A program made the position numbers and the translations under genes. Shown piece by piece: positions 9,997 through 20,021 of a stretch of DNA of 64,000 nt. The notes below the pieces were generated by a model that was not told the DNA's origin, ran no database searches, and saw nothing but the letters and a program-made list of their open reading frames with translations. Positions within the stretch are counted from its first letter, which is position 1. Every line of letters begins with the position of its first letter. Source of the stretch: Acidihalobacter yilgarnensis (GTDB taxonomy: Bacteria > Pseudomonadota > Gammaproteobacteria > DSM-5130 > Acidihalobacteraceae); assembly GCF_001753245.1 (NCBI RefSeq), contig NZ_CP017415.1, forward strand, positions 372,001 to 436,000, written 5' to 3'.

Positions 9997-10572
9997 ATGT
10001 CCGACCCACTGAGCCTGATCGTGGGACTGGGCAACCCGGGACCGCAATATGACCAGACCCGGCACAATGCCGGGTTCTGGTTCATCGACGAGCTGGCTCG
10101 CCGCTTCGGTGCTTCGCTACGCGCGGAAAATCGATTTTCCGGCGAGATTGGGCGCGTCCGTATCGATGGGCAGGAACTTTGGCTGCTCAAACCGACCACC
10201 TTCATGAATCGTAGCGGGCAGTCGCTCGCACAGTTGACGGCCTTCTACAAGATCCCGCTGCATCAGGTTCTGGTCGCCCATGACGAAATCGATTTGGCGG
10301 CGGGTGACATACGCTTCAAATTCGATGGTGGCCATGGCGGTCACAATGGTTTACGCGATATCTTTGCCCATTCTGGTCAGGGTTTCTGGCGTGTGCGTAT
10401 TGGCGTGGGGCATCCCGGCCATCGCGACCAGGTCATCGATTATGTGCTCGGTCGCCCGGGTCGCGACGAACGGCAGGCTATTGATGAGGCAGTCAGCGCC
10501 GCCATCGATGCGCTGCCAGAGCTTATCGGCGGCTCCGGCGAGCGTGCCATGAAAACGCTGCATAGCCGCTGA
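9997..10572 (+). CDS. pth: Peptidyl-tRNA hydrolase
   Basis: Releases peptides from prematurely dropped peptidyl-tRNA. The frame is open from 9871, but the ATG at 9997 with GGAGG just upstream gives the usual start (SDPLSLIVGLGNPGPQY); 191 aa. The catalytic His sits in TRHNAGFW, with NRSGQS and the HDEIDL motif also seen. rplY-pth-ychF is a frequent operon. Confidence 0.96.
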   Translation: MSDPLSLIVGLGNPGPQYDQTRHNAGFWFIDELARRFGASLRAENRFSGEIGRVRIDGQELWLLKPTTFMNRSGQSLAQLTAFYKIPLHQVLVAHDEIDLAAGDIRFKFDGGHGGHNGLRDIFAHSGQGFWRVRIGVGHPGHRDQVIDYVLGRPGRDERQAIDEAVSAAIDALPELIGGSGERAMKTLHSR

Positions 10573-10608
10573 ACCGGCTCACATTCACCCGACAGGACGA
10601 TAACAACC

Positions 10609-11700
10609 ATGGGCTTCAAGTGCGGCATCGTAGGGCTTCCGAACGTCGGTAAATCGACCCTGTTTAACGCGCTCACCAAGGCAGATATCCAGGCCGAGAA
10701 TTACCCCTTTTGCACCATCGATCCGAACGTTGGCATGGTTGCGGTGCCGGATCCGCGCCTAGCCGAGTTGTCCGCGATCGTATCGCCAGAGCGGGTGGTG
10801 CCGACCAGTATGGAGTTCGTCGACATCGCCGGTCTGGTTGCCGGTGCCTCGCAGGGCGAGGGGCTGGGCAACCAGTTTCTCGCGCATATCCGCGAGACCG
10901 ACGCGATTGCCCACGTGGTGCGTTGTTTCGTGAACGACGACGTTATCCACGTCGCCGGAAAGATCGACCCGCTGGAAGATATCGAAGTCATCACCACCGA
11001 GCTGGTGCTGGCGGATATGGATACGGCCAGTCGCGCGGCCCAACGCATCGGCCGCAACGCCAAGTCGGGCAACAAGGTGGCCACGACTCAGCTACAGGTG
11101 CTCGAACGTCTGCAGGCCCATTTCAACCAGGGCTTGCCGGCGCGTACGCTTGAACTGGAGGCGGATGAGATCGACTGCATCGAGGAGCTGCATCTGATTA
11201 CGCTCAAGCCGACGTTGTATGTCGCGAACGTGTCCGAAGACGGCTTCGAGAACAACCCGATGCTTGAACGCGTGCGCGAACTGGCAGCCGCCGAGGGTTC
11301 GGAAGTGGTTGCCGTATGCGCGGCGATCGAGTCGGAAATCGCCCAGCTGGATGAGGCCGACAGGGCTGATTTCCTGGGTGAGATGGGTCTCCAGGAAGCG
11401 GGTCTGGACCGCGTGATTCGCGCGGGCTACCGATTGCTCGGTTTGCAAACGTATTTCACGGCCGGCGTCAAAGAAGTGCGTGCCTGGACCGTCGTTGCCG
11501 GTTCGACCGCTCCCCAGGCGGCCGGTCGTATCCACACCGATTTCGAGAAGGGTTTTATCCGTGCGGAGGTCATTGCCTATGCGGATTTCGTGAGCTGCGT
11601 CGGTGAGCAGGGGGCCAAGGATGCGGGTAAGTGGCGCCTGGAGGGTAAGGATTACGTCATGCACGAAGGCGATGTGGTCCACTTCCGCTTCAACGTCTAA
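10609..11700 (+). CDS. ychF: Redox-regulated ATPase YchF (Obg-family)
   Basis: Obg-related P-loop protein that prefers ATP and is linked to translation and the oxidative stress response. 363 aa, full length. Seen: P-loop [15 protein letters not shown] at residues 7-21, G2/G3 region with [17 protein letters not shown], and a C-terminal TGS domain (from about residue 280: [17 protein letters not shown]). Its stop is one base from the stop of the convergent GGDEF-EAL gene. Confidence 0.96.
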   Translation: MGFKCGIVGLPNVGKSTLFNALTKADIQAENYPFCTIDPNVGMVAVPDPRLAELSAIVSPERVVPTSMEFVDIAGLVAGASQGEGLGNQFLAHIRETDAIAHVVRCFVNDDVIHVAGKIDPLEDIEVITTELVLADMDTASRAAQRIGRNAKSGNKVATTQLQVLERLQAHFNQGLPARTLELEADEIDCIEELHLITLKPTLYVANVSEDGFENNPMLERVRELAAAEGSEVVAVCAAIESEIAQLDEADRADFLGEMGLQEAGLDRVIRAGYRLLGLQTYFTAGVKEVRAWTVVAGSTAPQAAGRIHTDFEKGFIRAEVIAYADFVSCVGEQGAKDAGKWRLEGKDYVMHEGDVVHFRFNV

Positions 11701-11701
11701 A

Positions 11702-14500
11702 TCAAACGTCCGGGAGCATGCTGAAGCGTCGCTGATCGGAGGTCGGCGATAATCCAGCCTGTTTGGCCGGTATCAGCAGGCTATCGAGTGCGTCCGCTGG
11801 GACCGGCTTACCGTAGCGAAAACCCTGTGCCGCGTCGCAACCGAGTTTGAGCAGATAGGCTTCCTGTTCGGCAGTTTCCACGCCCTCGGCGACCACGCCC
11901 ATGTCCAGGCTGTGCGCCATCGCGATGATGGCGGCAACCAACGCCTTGTTGCTACGGTCATTCGGCACGTCATCGAGAAAACCGCGATCGATCTTGAGGA
12001 TGTCGATGGGCAGTTCACGTAGGTAGCCCAGCGACGAATACCCAGTGCCAAAGTCGTCTACGGCGATGCGGATACCGAGTTTCCGCAGGCCCTGCAGGGC
12101 GGCCGTGACCTCCGGCGTACGTTCCATCAGAAGCGACTCGGTGATTTCGACGATCAGCCGTCGGCCAGGCAGCCCGCAGGTCCGCAATACTCCGTTCAAA
12201 GTGGCGATCACATCGCCCCCGCGAAATTCGCGCGCAGAAAGGTTGATGCTCAGAGAGAGCGCAGAAGCCTCCTCGCCCAGGCTCAGGATTTTCTGCGCGG
12301 CTTCCTTGAGCTGGCGACGCGTCACGGCGTGAATCAGGCCCGTCTCTTCCAGTACGGGCATCAGTGCCGCCGGTTGTTGCAACGCGCCATCGGGGGGTTG
12401 CCAACGCAGGAGCACCTCGACACCCGTGATGACCCGTGATTTCAGGTCGACAATCGGCTGGTAGTGATTGAGGAATTCGTGTCGCTGCAGGGCATGGCGC
12501 AGCGCGGTTTCCAGATTTAGGCGGTGGATGACCTTGGCCGTCATTTCCTCGGAATAGAAGGCGTAACGATTTCGCCCCTCGTGCTTGGCGTGATACATCG
12601 CGGTATCGGCGTGCTTGATGAGGTCGTCGATGTCGAGCGCATCCTCCGGGTAGAGGGCGATGCCGAGGGAGGCGCCGACGAAGATCTCCTGCCGCTGAAT
12701 CCGGAAGGGCTGGCGCAGGGTGTTCAGGATCTTGTCGGCGACCGCTGCGGCTGCGCTGCTGTCGCTCAGTTCACCGAGGATCACGGTGAACTCGTCGCCG
12801 CCGAGGTGGGCAATGGTGTCGCTTTCGCGGACACCCAGGCGCAGCCGGTCGGCGACCAGTTTGAGCAATGCGTCCCCAGCGTCGTGTCCCAGGCTATCGT
12901 TGATGTGCTTGAAGTGATCGAGATCGATGAACATCAGGCCCAGTTGTCGACGTGCGCGAGAACCCTGCGTGATCAGACGTTGCAGGCGATCGCGGAACAG
13001 GTGGCGGTTGGGCAGGCCGGTGAGCGGGTTGTAGAAGGCCAGTTTCTGCAAGCGCTGTTGGGCGCGCATCTGTGCGGTGATGTCCTTGCCGGTCGAGACG
13101 AAATGGCTGATGCGTCCGCGGGTATCGCGCAAGGGACTAATCGTCTTCTGCTCGTAATAGAGCGAACCGGCTCGAGTCCGGTTGATGACGATGTCGTGGA
13201 AGGATTGCCCGTTGCGCAGGGTGCGCCAGAGCCTGCGGTAAAAGCGTTCGTCGTGACGCCCCGAGCGTAGCAGCCGCGGGTTCTGTCCGAGGGCTTCATC
13301 ATGGGAATACCCGGTCACGCGCTCGAAGCTTGGATTCACGTACTGGATGCGGCCATCGGCGTCGGTGATGTAGACCACGTCGCTGGTTTGCTCGACTACG
13401 CTGGAAAGGCGCTCGGCTACCGCATATGCCCGCCGGCTGGCGCGTCGCACCTGTGTCAGATAAACGCTTACGCCGAACCAGATGGCCAAAAGCCAAGTGT
13501 AGGCAAGGATCAAGCCCATCTCCCGCTTGTGACTGGCCTGGTCGAGCGCCTCCGCGCCGATAAAGGAAACCACCCGCCAAACGGGCCCTTCGGTGCCGTC
13601 GATGACCGGCCCGATCACCGTACCGCTATCCGCACCCATATAACTGGCGACCTCATCCAGCGGATGGATCGTGGCGTAGCTGAGAAGCCCCTGGCTCTCC
13701 AATTGCTGGCCGATCGTGCCAGGGCTTAAGTGTGTCCACGTAATGTCCTTGAGGACACCTGGAGGGGCTTGCGGGCTAGATGTCGGTTTGTTCTGGTTGA
13801 GCCACTCACCGGTCCGGCTGAGCAGGAAGGCGCTGCGTCCGATGCCCAGCAGATCGTTGCGCACCTGTTCGATGAGGCGGGCACCTAGATAATCGAGTGC
13901 GAGATGACCCCGTACCTTCCCGTTCGCGTCGGTAATCGGCGTGACGAAACGGATCACGGGTCTGTCCCGCTCTTGATCGGTGCGTTCGCCCGAGTGCATC
14001 AGGTCGGAAACGTAAATGCTACCGGCACCGAGGCGCGCGATACGCTGGAAATTGGCGCTCGATCCTTTGTTGCGTAGCGCATCATCGGTGGATATCCGGG
14101 TGGCGCCATTGGTGTATGCGACCCGGATCAACTCCTGTCCGTCGAGGTTCAGCAGACAAATTTGGCCATAGAGGCGCTTCTCGCGCGCAAATACCTCGAA
14201 TTCATGGGCGATGCGCTGTCTGAGGGCCGGGTTCGGTTGCGTCACCAGTGCTTGCAGGTCAGTGCGCTGGCTGAGAATCCGCAAATCGCCGACTGCCGAC
14301 TCGAAATCGCGGTGAATGCGCGACAGTACGAGTGCTACGGCCGCCCGTTCGGTCAGCATGGCCTTGCGCCGCTCTGCGGCTTGATCCTGCAGGTGAAACG
14401 CGGTCAATACGAGCGCGGTGACGAGCGCCACGGGCACAAATATGAGGCCGAAGGTCCTGAACCAGCGGGTGTCTACTGGAGCCAGCAGTGTTTCGAGCAT
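11702..14500 (-). CDS. Membrane-bound sensor diguanylate cyclase/phosphodiesterase (PAS-GGDEF-EAL)
   Basis: Makes and/or degrades c-di-GMP in response to a periplasmic and a PAS-sensed signal. About 932 aa from the ATG at 14500; a GTG at 14512 is the alternative. Order: TM1 at about 16-36, periplasmic sensor about 40-325 (Cache-like in layout), TM2 about 328-348, PAS about 370-475 (VVYITDADGRIQYVNPSFERVTGYS), GGDEF about 490-650, EAL about 670-915. The GGDEF motif is intact, with an RxxD inhibitory site (RESD) five residues before it. The EAL motif reads EVL, a frequent active variant; DDFGTGYSSLGYL and VAEGVET are present. Both halves look catalytically competent. Confidence 0.93.
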   Translation of the reverse strand: MLETLLAPVDTRWFRTFGLIFVPVALVTALVLTAFHLQDQAAERRKAMLTERAAVALVLSRIHRDFESAVGDLRILSQRTDLQALVTQPNPALRQRIAHEFEVFAREKRLYGQICLLNLDGQELIRVAYTNGATRISTDDALRNKGSSANFQRIARLGAGSIYVSDLMHSGERTDQERDRPVIRFVTPITDANGKVRGHLALDYLGARLIEQVRNDLLGIGRSAFLLSRTGEWLNQNKPTSSPQAPPGVLKDITWTHLSPGTIGQQLESQGLLSYATIHPLDEVASYMGADSGTVIGPVIDGTEGPVWRVVSFIGAEALDQASHKREMGLILAYTWLLAIWFGVSVYLTQVRRASRRAYAVAERLSSVVEQTSDVVYITDADGRIQYVNPSFERVTGYSHDEALGQNPRLLRSGRHDERFYRRLWRTLRNGQSFHDIVINRTRAGSLYYEQKTISPLRDTRGRISHFVSTGKDITAQMRAQQRLQKLAFYNPLTGLPNRHLFRDRLQRLITQGSRARRQLGLMFIDLDHFKHINDSLGHDAGDALLKLVADRLRLGVRESDTIAHLGGDEFTVILGELSDSSAAAAVADKILNTLRQPFRIQRQEIFVGASLGIALYPEDALDIDDLIKHADTAMYHAKHEGRNRYAFYSEEMTAKVIHRLNLETALRHALQRHEFLNHYQPIVDLKSRVITGVEVLLRWQPPDGALQQPAALMPVLEETGLIHAVTRRQLKEAAQKILSLGEEASALSLSINLSAREFRGGDVIATLNGVLRTCGLPGRRLIVEITESLLMERTPEVTAALQGLRKLGIRIAVDDFGTGYSSLGYLRELPIDILKIDRGFLDDVPNDRSNKALVAAIIAMAHSLDMGVVAEGVETAEQEAYLLKLGCDAAQGFRYGKPVPADALDSLLIPAKQAGLSPTSDQRRFSMLPDV

Positions 14501-14638
14501 GCAGCGATCCACCGTGTGGGTGTGGAGACCCCGTCGTTTCGATTATGTACCACTTTGCCCCCGCGCACGAACGCACACATTGATGGCGAGCTTGACATGG
14601 GGGGAGTGGTTGCACAAAATCCCCGCCTTCCTGCCGTA

Positions 14639-14715
14639 GGCTATGTAGCTCAGCTGGTTAGAGCACAGCACTCATAATGCTGGGGTCGGTGGTTCGAATC
14701 CACCCATAGCCACCA
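14639..14715 (+). tRNA. tRNA-Met (elongator, anticodon CAT)
   Basis: 77-nt cloverleaf: acceptor GGCTATG (14639-14645) with CATAGCC (14705-14711), then ACCA encoded. The anticodon arm AGCA-CTCATAA-TGCT gives CAT, and the T arm carries GGTTCGAATCC. The sequence resembles elongator Met tRNA. A CAT-bearing tRNA-Ile (lysidine type) is the alternative. Confidence 0.93.
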
Positions 14716-14767
14716 TCCAGGTACGCACCTGGAATCTCGCCGCGCCACGCCCACAAGGATCATCTAA

Positions 14768-14929
14768 ATGATCCGCCGCCTGCCTGTCCGTCCGGACAGC
14801 CGTATCACCGCGTCCCGCATTTCGCTTAACTTGCGCCAGGTCATCTGTCTGCCGCTTATGGCTGGTACGGTTGCGAGCGGAGTTCATAGTCTGAAGTCCG
14901 CATTGCAGCAGGGGCTGGAGGGCAAATGA
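14768..14929 (+). CDS. Small ORF (53 aa), possibly coupled to the next gene
   Basis: Begins with ATG at 14768 (MIRRLPVRPDSRITASRISL) and ends LEGK; its TGA overlaps the ATG of the following 71-aa ORF (ATGA). No recognised domain and no strong Shine-Dalgarno. The arginine-rich N-terminus and a short hydrophobic stretch (VICLPLMAGTVASG) are all that can be said. The stop/start overlap is the main reason to list it; it could be chance. Confidence 0.35.
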   Translation: MIRRLPVRPDSRITASRISLNLRQVICLPLMAGTVASGVHSLKSALQQGLEGK

Positions 14930-15141
14930 ATCGCTACGAACAGCGTCGTCGGCTACTGGAGCGCTTCAAACAGGCCGAGGCGATTCTGCGTGAGCGGGAG
15001 ACGACCTACTTGGCGTGCGTACGCAGACACGGCGCCGTTCCCGAGCGTGAGCTGGCGTATGCGGATGTGGTTGCCGCACGTCAGGCAGCAGAACGGATAT
15101 TTGCGGATCTCCAGAATTGCGATCTCCCGCCTCCGCTCTGA
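14926..15141 (+). CDS. Small hypothetical protein (71 aa), helical
   Basis: Starts at an ATG preceded by GGAGGGCAA (good Shine-Dalgarno). The product is short, highly charged and predicted alpha-helical (ERFKQAEAILRERETTYLAC), with no recognised family. It lies downstream of tRNA-Met and the 53-aa ORF, and before ada on the same strand with a 117-base gap. Confidence 0.6.
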   Translation: MNRYEQRRRLLERFKQAEAILRERETTYLACVRRHGAVPERELAYADVVAARQAAERIFADLQNCDLPPPL

Positions 15142-15258
15142 CGCAATGCTGGCCGCCGATTGATTTGTAAGCAAGAAACGGGATGACAGCGCGCCCGACA
15201 ACCGCCAAAGTTCCGATCATATAGACGACGGTTCGCGTTGTATGGGAGGTGATCGCTG

Positions 15259-16389
15259 ATGCCTGACAAAGAGACGGATGTCGAGGCACTGATAGAAGCG
15301 CGTTGGTCAGCGGTGATGGCGCGCGATCATCTGGCGGACGGTCGCTTCGTGTATGCCGTACGCACGACCGGCATTTTTTGTCGGCCGGGCTGTCCCTCGC
15401 GGCGCCCGGCTCGCCGCAACGTGTGTTTTTTCGAGACCGCACAGGCAGCCCTCGCGGCGGGCTTCAGGTCTTGCCTGCGCTGCCGCCCGTTGGATGCGCT
15501 CGAAAACCCGGTGGACGATTCGGTCGCGCGTGCCTGTCGCTTGATCGAGGCAAGCGAGGCGCCTCCTTCGCTGGACGAACTGGCTGCGGCGGTGGGCTTG
15601 AGTCCAGGGTATTTGCATCGTCGCTTCAAGGCGGGGATGGGGATGACGCCGAAGGCCTATGGCGCCGCGTTAAAGATAAGGCGATTGGCCTCTGCGCTGA
15701 GTAGCGGTGTCAAGGTGAGCGACGCGATTTATGCGGCGGGCTATGCCGCCAGCAGCCGGGCCTATGAGGCGGCAGCGGGTGGTTTGGGTATGGCGCCTTC
15801 GGTCTATCGACGTGGCGGGGAAGGAGAGTCGATTCGTTATGCGGTGGCGGCTTGTTCCCTCGGTTGGCTCGCCGTGGCGGCAACCGGCCGTGGCGTGGTG
15901 GCCATCGAGTTATCGGATGACGCCGACGCCTTGCGTGAGGCACTGGGGCGGCGCTTCCCGAAGGCAAGGTTGGTGGAGGCGAGTACGGCGTTGGCTCGCT
16001 GGTTGGATGCGGTGGTTGCGCACATCGAGGCACCTGGGGCGCTGCTGGATCTGCCTCTGGACGTGCGAGGTACGGCCTTCCAGCTACGTGTATGGCGTGA
16101 ATTGCAGGCGATTCCTGCGGGAACGACGATTAGCTATGCGACCTTGGCTCGACGGCTTGGACGACCGAAGGCGGTACGTGCGGTGGCAGGTGCCTGCGCG
16201 GCGAATCCCCTGGCCGTGGTGATCCCCTGTCACCGGGTCGTGGCGGCGGACGGCAAGCTGAGAGGTTATCGCTGGGGCCTGACGCGCAAGGCCCGTTTGC
16301 TGGCGCGTGAGGCAGGGGAAGACGAAACCGATGAAGAGGAGGATGACTTGGTCCAGATCCTCAGGCTGCCGGCACCGCCGCGGCCTTGA
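15259..16389 (+). CDS. ada: Bifunctional DNA repair methyltransferase / transcriptional activator Ada
   Basis: Repairs methyl phosphotriesters and O6-methylguanine, and once methylated activates the adaptive-response genes. 376 aa. N-terminal zinc domain with C41, C45, C72 and C75 (FCRPGC and CLRC); AraC-type helix-turn-helix about 90-185; C-terminal methyltransferase with the acceptor cysteine C324 in the IPCHRV motif. Start ATG preceded by GGGAGGTGATC. The 3' end overlaps the convergent sensor gene by 29 bases. C41 corresponds to the methyl-accepting Cys38 of E. coli Ada. Confidence 0.95.
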   Translation: MPDKETDVEALIEARWSAVMARDHLADGRFVYAVRTTGIFCRPGCPSRRPARRNVCFFETAQAALAAGFRSCLRCRPLDALENPVDDSVARACRLIEASEAPPSLDELAAAVGLSPGYLHRRFKAGMGMTPKAYGAALKIRRLASALSSGVKVSDAIYAAGYAASSRAYEAAAGGLGMAPSVYRRGGEGESIRYAVAACSLGWLAVAATGRGVVAIELSDDADALREALGRRFPKARLVEASTALARWLDAVVAHIEAPGALLDLPLDVRGTAFQLRVWRELQAIPAGTTISYATLARRLGRPKAVRAVAGACAANPLAVVIPCHRVVAADGKLRGYRWGLTRKARLLAREAGEDETDEEEDDLVQILRLPAPPRP

Positions 16390-17287
16390 GCGACGCATCG
16401 GCCGGCGTGCGATGGCCAGATGGCTGCGCGAGTGAGGTCGAGGCGGCATCGTAGACGCGATAGATGTCTTCGAGGGCATCGGTCGCGGCGGCGAAATAGG
16501 CCTCAGCATCGATGTTTGGGCATTCGACGGCGATTAGCTCCGACTCGATCAAGGACAGGAGTCTTCCGCCGGTTCCCTGGGCCTTGGCCGCGGCCTGCAT
16601 GGCCTCGCGGCTGAGTGGACCGCCATCTCGTCCGATTGCCGTCTGGACCACCTTGAGGCCATCGCGTATATGGGTGACCAGAAAGCGTAGGCGTATGCGG
16701 TCCACGCCGCTGGCTTGTCCTACTGCGGCGATGCCCGAGCCGATGGCGCGTGCCTTGCCGATGCCTTCGGCAACCTCCGGCAGGCGTCGCCAGATCATAT
16801 CGGTCAGGCTCGGAGAAACGGGCGAGCCGGCATCGAGCTGACTGCGTTCGGCCACATCCGAGATGAGTCGCAGCAGGTCCTGGATCAGAATGCTGTGTCG
16901 CGCAAAGCTTTGCAGTGGGCTTAGGCTGAGCACCTGGCTGCGCAGGGTCTCCCAGGTCGTGCGTAGCTGTTCGATGCGTGGCGGGGCGAGCAGGTCGGGG
17001 GTAGGTGGGGCATCGACGAGCGCACGCAGGGCGTGGTGTATCTCAGCCTGTTTGGCTTGCAGGCGCGTACTGAAGGCGGGGTTGCCATTGAGCAGGATGC
17101 TGGCCATGCCCCGGTGCAGCTGAAGGTCGTGCAGTAGCCCGCGAAGCGCGAGATTGATCTCGATACCGCGTTGGCTGCGTTGCCTGGGCGATTCCGCCTT
17201 GCGCGCGCGCAAGGCGGCCAGACCCAGGACCGAGAGGGCGAGCGCCAGGCTCGGCGCCAGGAGTTCGTGCAATGCATTCATCGGCAT
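16361..17287 (-). CDS. Membrane-anchored helical sensor protein (NIT-like), partner of the chemoreceptor
   Basis: 308 aa from the ATG at 17287 (GAGGGAAC upstream); the longer ORF to 17419 runs into the MCP gene and is rejected. One N-terminal TM helix (LAPSLALALSVLGLAALRA) followed by positive charges, then a long all-helical domain. Segments such as LLHDLQLHRGMASILLNG and LLRLISDVAERSQLD resemble NIT-type/four-helix sensory domains usually built into chemoreceptors. It starts 17 bases after the stop of the MCP gene, which itself lacks a large sensor domain. A role as the detached sensory half of that receptor is inference. Ligand unknown. Confidence 0.6.
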   Translation of the reverse strand: MPMNALHELLAPSLALALSVLGLAALRARKAESPRQRSQRGIEINLALRGLLHDLQLHRGMASILLNGNPAFSTRLQAKQAEIHHALRALVDAPPTPDLLAPPRIEQLRTTWETLRSQVLSLSPLQSFARHSILIQDLLRLISDVAERSQLDAGSPVSPSLTDMIWRRLPEVAEGIGKARAIGSGIAAVGQASGVDRIRLRFLVTHIRDGLKVVQTAIGRDGGPLSREAMQAAAKAQGTGGRLLSLIESELIAVECPNIDAEAYFAAATDALEDIYRVYDAASTSLAQPSGHRTPADASLKAAAVPAA

Positions 17288-17304
17288 GTTCCCTCGTATA
17301 GGCC

Positions 17305-18516
17305 TCAGACCGGCTGGGCTTCGCGATGCCCGGCCAGCGCGCGGTGAAGGCCTTGTGCGAGCTGGTCGAGATAGGCGGCGACCTGCGCGGTTTCGTGTGC
17401 GGCGGCGCTGTTGGTCCATGCGCCATTTGAGATGTGCTCGACATGGCGGGCGATTTCCGTGCTGACCTCGGTCTGCTGGTGCGTGTTTACCGCGATCTGA
17501 TGCACGCCGTCGAGGGCTGCTCGCACGCGTTGATGGATGTCGTTCAGTGAGCCGACGACGGTGTCGATATGCTGGACGTTGGCGTCGGCGGCTTGCTGTG
17601 CTTCATCCATCTGTTCGACGGCGTGTCGGACCTCGTCCTGAATGCCGCTGATAACTTCGGTGATGGTATCCGCCGAGCTGCGCGAGCGTAGTGCGAGGCT
17701 GCGTACCTCGTCGGCCACCACGGCGAAGCCGCGCCCTTCTTCGCCGGCCCGTGCGGCCTCGATGGCGGCATTGAGGGCCAGTAGATTGGTCTGTTCGGCG
17801 ATGCTGCGAATGAGTTTGGAGACCTCGGAAATTTGATTTGATCGTTCGCGTAGCGCACGCATCGCCTGTGCCGTGCTATGGATGCTGCGCGCGAGCGTGG
17901 CGATGCCGGCAGTCGTTTCGGTCAGGGTTTGGCCGCCGTTGTGCGCGAGCTCGCTGGCATCGGCTGCGCGCCGTTCGGTGTCGCGGGTCTGTTCGGCGAC
18001 CTCACCGAGGCTGGTGCTCATCTGTTCCATGGCGGCGGCGGTGGATGTGGCGGCATCGCGCTGGCGCGCGGTGCCCTCGTCCACCCGGTTCGCGCTCGAT
18101 TGGAGCTCACCGACTGCGTGGGTGACTTCTTCCAGTGCGGCGGCGGTCCGGGTTTCAAGCCGTTGAACGTTGCGCGCCATGTCGTTGAAGGCGACGGCAA
18201 CTGCGCGACATCCGTCGACGCCCCAGGCGGGCAAGCGGGTGTCGAGGTGGCCGTGGGCGATGGCCTCCAGCGCCTGAGTCAGCGCGCGTTGGTTCCGTAA
18301 TTGCCCCTGAATCCAGCAGGCCGCTAGGTAAACTCCGAGGCCGAGCAGCGCGAGTATGCCGCCCAGGGCGATGGCGTCCGGGTGGAGATTGAAGTCTGCG
18401 GCAATCAGCAGGTTGCCGATCGGTACCAGCAACAGGCAGGTGACCAGTGCAAGCTGGAAGCCAGTTGGTAGTCTTCGCAGGAAGCGTTCGCCCAGTGAGG
18501 CGGTGATGTCGGGCAT
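17305..18516 (-). CDS. Methyl-accepting chemotaxis protein without periplasmic ligand domain
   Basis: 403 aa from the ATG at 18516 (GGGAGACGAG upstream); the ORF open to 18807 is rejected. Two TM helices (about 20-37 and 45-66) with only a short loop between them, then a HAMP-like linker and a cytoplasmic signalling domain. The highly conserved hairpin tip [20 protein letters not shown], which contacts CheA/CheW, is intact. With no room for a periplasmic sensor, the input probably comes from the membrane, the cytoplasm or the adjacent helical protein. Confidence 0.88.
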   Translation of the reverse strand: MPDITASLGERFLRRLPTGFQLALVTCLLLVPIGNLLIAADFNLHPDAIALGGILALLGLGVYLAACWIQGQLRNQRALTQALEAIAHGHLDTRLPAWGVDGCRAVAVAFNDMARNVQRLETRTAAALEEVTHAVGELQSSANRVDEGTARQRDAATSTAAAMEQMSTSLGEVAEQTRDTERRAADASELAHNGGQTLTETTAGIATLARSIHSTAQAMRALRERSNQISEVSKLIRSIAEQTNLLALNAAIEAARAGEEGRGFAVVADEVRSLALRSRSSADTITEVISGIQDEVRHAVEQMDEAQQAADANVQHIDTVVGSLNDIHQRVRAALDGVHQIAVNTHQQTEVSTEIARHVEHISNGAWTNSAAAHETAQVAAYLDQLAQGLHRALAGHREAQPV

Positions 18517-18670
18517 GTCTCGTCTCCCATATGCTCGGGGGTATCTGGGGAGATCAAGCAATTGCCACGCCATTCGCTGGTTGGTTGGGGGCATGGCCCC
18601 TGCATGGTTCTTGGTGCCCCAAAATGGGGCCATTCGTCGTCTTGCGCACCCTGATGGGGCGTTTTCGCCT

Positions 18671-18943
18671 TTAAAAAAGTCCGCCCATCCAGAGGAACAG
18701 TCCAATGATTCCCGCGCTGAAGAAGGTGGTGACGATCGCAAGGTCCATTTCGCGCTGCAGATGTTCCGGCCATTCGCCGGGTGGTCGGGTGTGTTCGCTG
18801 GCGACATTATCGGGGCGGGCTTGCGGGAGGGTGCCCAGCAACAGTCGTTCAGTCATGAGCTGATCGGGGCGGGTGGCGACGCTGGCATCGTTCGTCGCCT
18901 GATCCTGGGGGGATTGTTGGGTTTGCGTTCGGTCTTCCGTCAT
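18671..18943 (-). CDS. Small C-terminally anchored membrane protein (90 aa)
   Basis: Chosen start ATG at 18943 preceded by GAGGTGAGG; a GTG at 18952 is in frame. The first ~65 residues are polar and low in complexity ([18 protein letters not shown]), and the last ~20 form one TM helix ([21 protein letters not shown]), a tail-anchor layout. No family recognised. It lies upstream of the MCP on the same strand with a 154-base gap. Confidence 0.6.
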   Translation of the reverse strand: MTEDRTQTQQSPQDQATNDASVATRPDQLMTERLLLGTLPQARPDNVASEHTRPPGEWPEHLQREMDLAIVTTFFSAGIIGLFLWMGGLF

Positions 18944-19012
18944 CGTCCTCACCTCGCAAGTGGGATCTGGCGAGCCTGCGTACCCAAACCTATAGCACAG
19001 CCGCTGTGACCG

Positions 19013-19981
19013 CTATGAACCCATGGACTTCATGGATTTGAGTCTGCGCCTGCGCTGCGGTTCCGTTTGTGCTTCCAGCCCAGTGGGTGCGGCGGGTGTA
19101 CGGATCAGAAAATCCTTGAGAAAAGCGATGAATCGTTCTGCCGCGCGGGAAGGTTGATTGGCGGCGAGCAGGGTGAGTTTGCGGCGGAGGTTCGGGCGTA
19201 AGGGGATGCCAATGACATGCTCGCCTTCGTGGCGTAGCGCGAGGCTGGAGAGGAAGCCGATACCCAGTCCCTGGCGCGAAGCTTCTATCACGGCGGCGAC
19301 GCCGGCGAGGGTCATGCACACGCGCGGCGTGAGCCCCGCTTGTGCGAATGCGGCCTCGACCAGCTCGCGCGTGCCTGATCCGGCCTCGCGCAGGATGATC
19401 GGTTCGTCCGCAACGTCGGTCAGGGTCAGTGCTCGTCGGGCGGCAAGGCGGTGGTGGCGCGGCACGACCGCCACGATGGTGTCGTTGCCGAGTGGTTGGG
19501 CGGAGAAATGTACGGCGGCCGATGCATGCCCTACGGGTCCTTCGATGAGGCCGATGTCGCAGGTGTCGATGTGATCGAGCACCGACTGGCTGTTGTGGCT
19601 TTCCAGGATGATTTCGATCTGCGGTGCGACTATGCGGAATTCGGCCAGCGCGGCCGGCAGGATGTAGGCGCCGAGCGTCTGGCTTGCTGCGATGCGAACG
19701 CGCCCGGAATCCACGGAGGCCAGCGCGAGCGCGAAGGCTTCGGCTTCGTGTAATGCGTCGGCCAGTGCCTGGGCGTGTCGGTACAGCTGCTGACCTGCGC
19801 CGGTCAGCGCGATACCACGGCCCTGCCGCCGATACAAAGGTTCGCCGATGATCGACTGCAATTGTCGAAGCTGATTCGATACCGCGGGCTGCGTGAGATG
19901 TCTGGCTCGTGCGGCTGCACCGATGCCGCCTTCGCGGACGACATGGGCAAAGGTAATCAGTTGATCCGGGTTGATGCGCAT
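19013..19981 (-). CDS. LysR-family transcriptional regulator
   Basis: 322 aa from the ATG at 19981 (MRINPDQLITFAHVV), the usual LysR start; the ORF extends to 20038 without good reason. N-terminal winged helix (ARHLTQPAVSNQLRQLQSIIG) and a C-terminal effector-binding domain (about 90-300, periplasmic-binding-protein fold). It is divergent from the TDT-family transporter at 20108, with an 8-11-8 inverted repeat between them, so it probably controls that gene and itself. Effector unknown. Confidence 0.88.
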   Translation of the reverse strand: MRINPDQLITFAHVVREGGIGAAARARHLTQPAVSNQLRQLQSIIGEPLYRRQGRGIALTGAGQQLYRHAQALADALHEAEAFALALASVDSGRVRIAASQTLGAYILPAALAEFRIVAPQIEIILESHNSQSVLDHIDTCDIGLIEGPVGHASAAVHFSAQPLGNDTIVAVVPRHHRLAARRALTLTDVADEPIILREAGSGTRELVEAAFAQAGLTPRVCMTLAGVAAVIEASRQGLGIGFLSSLALRHEGEHVIGIPLRPNLRRKLTLLAANQPSRAAERFIAFLKDFLIRTPAAPTGLEAQTEPQRRRRLKSMKSMGS

Positions 19982-20021
19982 ACGTCGTCCTTGAATCACG
20001 ATTAATGATATTAAAACCAAC

